From NCBI RefSeq assembly GCF_900099555.1, contig NZ_FMWM01000002.1, positions 1,237,629-1,301,628 of the forward strand: DNA of 64,000 nucleotides, read 5' to 3'. How positions within the stretch are numbered: the first letter of the stretch is position 1; the number at the start of each line of letters is the position of its first letter. Position numbers and translations under genes: made by a program. Positions 61,983 to 64,000 of the stretch are shown here, piece by piece. Source of the stretch: Peptoniphilus raoultii. Its GTDB lineage: Bacteria > Bacillota > Clostridia > Tissierellales > Peptoniphilaceae. Below the pieces are notes generated by a model. It ran no database searches. It was given only the letters and a program-made list of their open reading frames with translations, and was not told the DNA's origin.

Positions 61983-64000
61983 CTATTTAAATTCTAATTT
62001 CTTAGATTTTTCAATAAAGTCAAAAAATTCATCTTCCGTTTTTTTCATGGCTTCCCTTGAAAGGTCTACGGGAATTTTCTTTCCATGCTTTAGGGAATAA
62101 ATATAAGCTCCCTTAACTTCTTTTTTATAATTATGACCAAAAATTTTAGAATAAAGTCTAAGCTGAGGACTATAATATTTTAAAAGTTCCTCTTCATTTA
62201 GATCCGATGTTTTTAAATCCACAATATAAATACCCTTATTATAAATTATTTGGTCAATAAATCCTCTTACAATATTGCCCCTAAAGTCATAAAAATATTC
62301 AAGTTCTTTGAACAAAATATCTTTATCCTTAAGCTTCAAATAATTATTTGCAAGGTCCTTAATTTCTTTAAATTTTTCTTGGTTTATATCCTCCCTAAAA
62401 AATTTAAAGAGAGATTTAAGGTGAGAGTCAATATTTTCTCCTTCCCTATAGGTCTTGGCAAATAGGTGAATAATATTACCCCTATTTTTTGCATCTACAA
62501 AAAATGTTTTGCCAGCAAGAACTTTTACTTCCTTGTCAAAGAAAAATTTATCAAAATAGGCCTTAGGATCCAATTTATAATTTAAGAAATCTGTAACTGA
62601 ATAATTTTGCCTATACTTATATAAAAATTCTATATCATTATCTAAAAATAATCTAGCCTTTTTATCTAAAGCTTTAAATTCTTCTTCATTTTGAATTTCA
62701 AGTATACTTAAGTTATCATAAGATTCTAAGAGGCTGATATAAGAATTAGAACCATCTTTTGGTTTTTTTACAAGTATTAGCCTATCCCTTGCCCTAGTCA
62801 TGGCAACATATAAAATCCTTTTTTCCTCTTCCAGCCCCTCATTTTTATACTTATCTTCAACTAAAAAATATTTTCCTGATGACCTATCCGAATTTATAGC
62901 AAGGCCATATTCCCTATCAAAATTAACTTTCCAAGAGGAAGATAAATTTAAACTTTTTGACATATTGTAAATTACTACATTATTAAATTCGAGACCCTTT
63001 GATGAATGAATTGTCAAGAGATTAAGACCCTTTGAAAGATCTTCTGTTTCTTTAATATCAAGATACTTAGAAAAAAGTCCTAGGTTTTTGTATCCAAGAT
63101 CTGTAAATTCTACAGCTAAATTATAAAATTCATAGAGATAGTCCATATCATTTCTGTCAATTGTAAAATTTGCAAGATCCCCTATAATATTTTTTATTAA
63201 ATCATCAAGGGCTAAAGAATTTTTAATATTTGCATATTTCTTATAAAAATCTATGGCTTTTTTATATTTATAGTCAATTTCCAAGTCAAGAGCTTTTGAA
63301 ATATCTCTTACTCCCCTTAAAAGAACTTTCACAAGATAATCAAAGGAAAGATTTACAAAGGGTGATGAAATATAAGTTGAAAAAGCCTTAAAGTCATTAT
63401 TATTATAAATTAGTTCAATAAAATTTAAGGAAAACTTAATAATTTCAAGGTTCTTTAATTTTATTGTCCCTTTATTTACAGGTATATTTTCATCTTTAAG
63501 GATTTCTTCAAGGCTATTTATTTCATTATTTGTTCTTGCAAGGATAGCTATATCTTTCATTTCAGATGTCTTTAAAAGGCTTTTTATCAGTTTAATAAAA
63601 GACCTATCATCTTCTTCTATAAAATATTCAGCACCCCTCGTTTTATCTCTTGCACCTTCAAGGCCTTGATAATTATCAAATTTATTTTGAAAAAGTAAAT
63701 TTATATCTTCTATAATTTTTGCATCCGTCCTATAATTAATATCCATATTTAGACTAATGCCCTCTTCTTCAAAGGTCTTTGTCATTTCATAATAGGAATA
63801 GATGTCACTTCCCCTAAAAGAATAAATTGATTGCTTGGGATCACCAACAATAAATAAATTTGCTCCTTCAAAGGATTTAATAATCTCATTTTGAACCATA
63901 TTTGTATCCTGAAATTCATCGACAAGAATATAGTCATAAGAAGATTTTAATTTATTTTTAATTTCAGGAAGACTAACAAGTTCTTGGGCATAAAATAAAA
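61983..64000 (-). CDS. addA: ATP-dependent helicase/nuclease AddA, 5' part outside window
   Basis: UvrD-like helicase whose start lies beyond the right edge. The frame is open to base 64000, beginning in the helicase core with ILVDEFQDTN (motif II) and GDPKQSIYSFRGSD (motif III). LTIHSSKGLEF and ILYVAMTRARDRLI are motifs V and VI. The C-terminal 200 residues are a PD-(D/E)XK nuclease (YIVDLKTSD). With AddB it processes double-strand breaks. The shorter frame starting at 63899 is not the true start. Confidence 0.9.
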   Translation of the reverse strand, partial: LFYAQELVSLPEIKNKLKSSYDYILVDEFQDTNMVQNEIIKSFEGANLFIVGDPKQSIYSFRGSDIYSYYEMTKTFEEEGISLNMDINYRTDAKIIEDINLLFQNKFDNYQGLEGARDKTRGAEYFIEEDDRSFIKLIKSLLKTSEMKDIAILARTNNEINSLEEILKDENIPVNKGTIKLKNLEIIKFSLNFIELIYNNNDFKAFSTYISSPFVNLSFDYLVKVLLRGVRDISKALDLEIDYKYKKAIDFYKKYANIKNSLALDDLIKNIIGDLANFTIDRNDMDYLYEFYNLAVEFTDLGYKNLGLFSKYLDIKETEDLSKGLNLLTIHSSKGLEFNNVVIYNMSKSLNLSSSWKVNFDREYGLAINSDRSSGKYFLVEDKYKNEGLEEEKRILYVAMTRARDRLILVKKPKDGSNSYISLLESYDNLSILEIQNEEEFKALDKKARLFLDNDIEFLYKYRQNYSVTDFLNYKLDPKAYFDKFFFDKEVKVLAGKTFFVDAKNRGNIIHLFAKTYREGENIDSHLKSLFKFFREDINQEKFKEIKDLANNYLKLKDKDILFKELEYFYDFRGNIVRGFIDQIIYNKGIYIVDLKTSDLNEEELLKYYSPQLRLYSKIFGHNYKKEVKGAYIYSLKHGKKIPVDLSREAMKKTEDEFFDFIEKSKKLEFK

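Overview
The window is low-GC, A/T-rich DNA from an anaerobic Firmicute, most likely a Peptoniphilus- or Anaerococcus-like member of the Tissierellia. The support is a butyryl-CoA:acetate CoA-transferase, the codon use, and strong AGGAGG ribosome sites with SigA-type promoters. The genus is an inference. No rRNA, tRNA or CRISPR array was seen.

Layout. (1) 1-4466, leftward: a TetR regulator, an ECF-type uptake module (S component, EcfT, fused double ATPase) and the start of an ABC exporter-type protein cut by the window edge. A promoter with a palindromic operator precedes tetR. (2) About 4570-40890: a nearly complete HK97-type siphophage prophage, almost all leftward. Read in its own direction it runs XRE repressor and ImmA protease, small early proteins, sigma-like factor, DUF2800/DUF2815, DNA polymerase A, VapE-type primase/helicase, VRR-NUC and SNF2 helicase, DUF1492 regulator, HNH nuclease, cos-like region, small terminase, a methylation block (SAM synthetase, ParB-methyltransferase, HNH-AP2, C5 methyltransferase), large terminase, portal, protease, capsid, connectors, tail genes, holin and amidase. 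No integrase is present. (3) 41268-45259: a membrane-anchored secreted protein and a three-gene ABC transporter. (4) 45527-64000: housekeeping genes (RlmD, CvfB, VanW, endonuclease III, pseudouridine catabolism, thymidine kinase, cyclophilin, MATE pump, methionine aminopeptidase, TPR protein, CoA-transferase, AddA). It also holds a radical-SAM gene broken by a one-base frameshift.

Three toxin-like cargo units sit at seams between phage modules, each with signals of its own. A RelBE-type pair lies between the tail chaperone and tape measure genes. A Fic protein with palindromic operators and its own terminator lies between large terminase and portal. An AbiF-type HEPN protein with a structured RNA leader lies between the cos-like region and small terminase.

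The less expected observations are these. Four genes have a strong ribosome site followed, at normal spacing, by ATA or ATC where family members have ATG. Two copies of a hairpin element lie in the tail operon, one fused to a duplicated start of the major tail gene. Four 48-bp repeats encode 16-residue units. A large nested terminator-like structure lies in the early region. The XRE-binding-site candidate is repeated at both ends of the repressor cassette.
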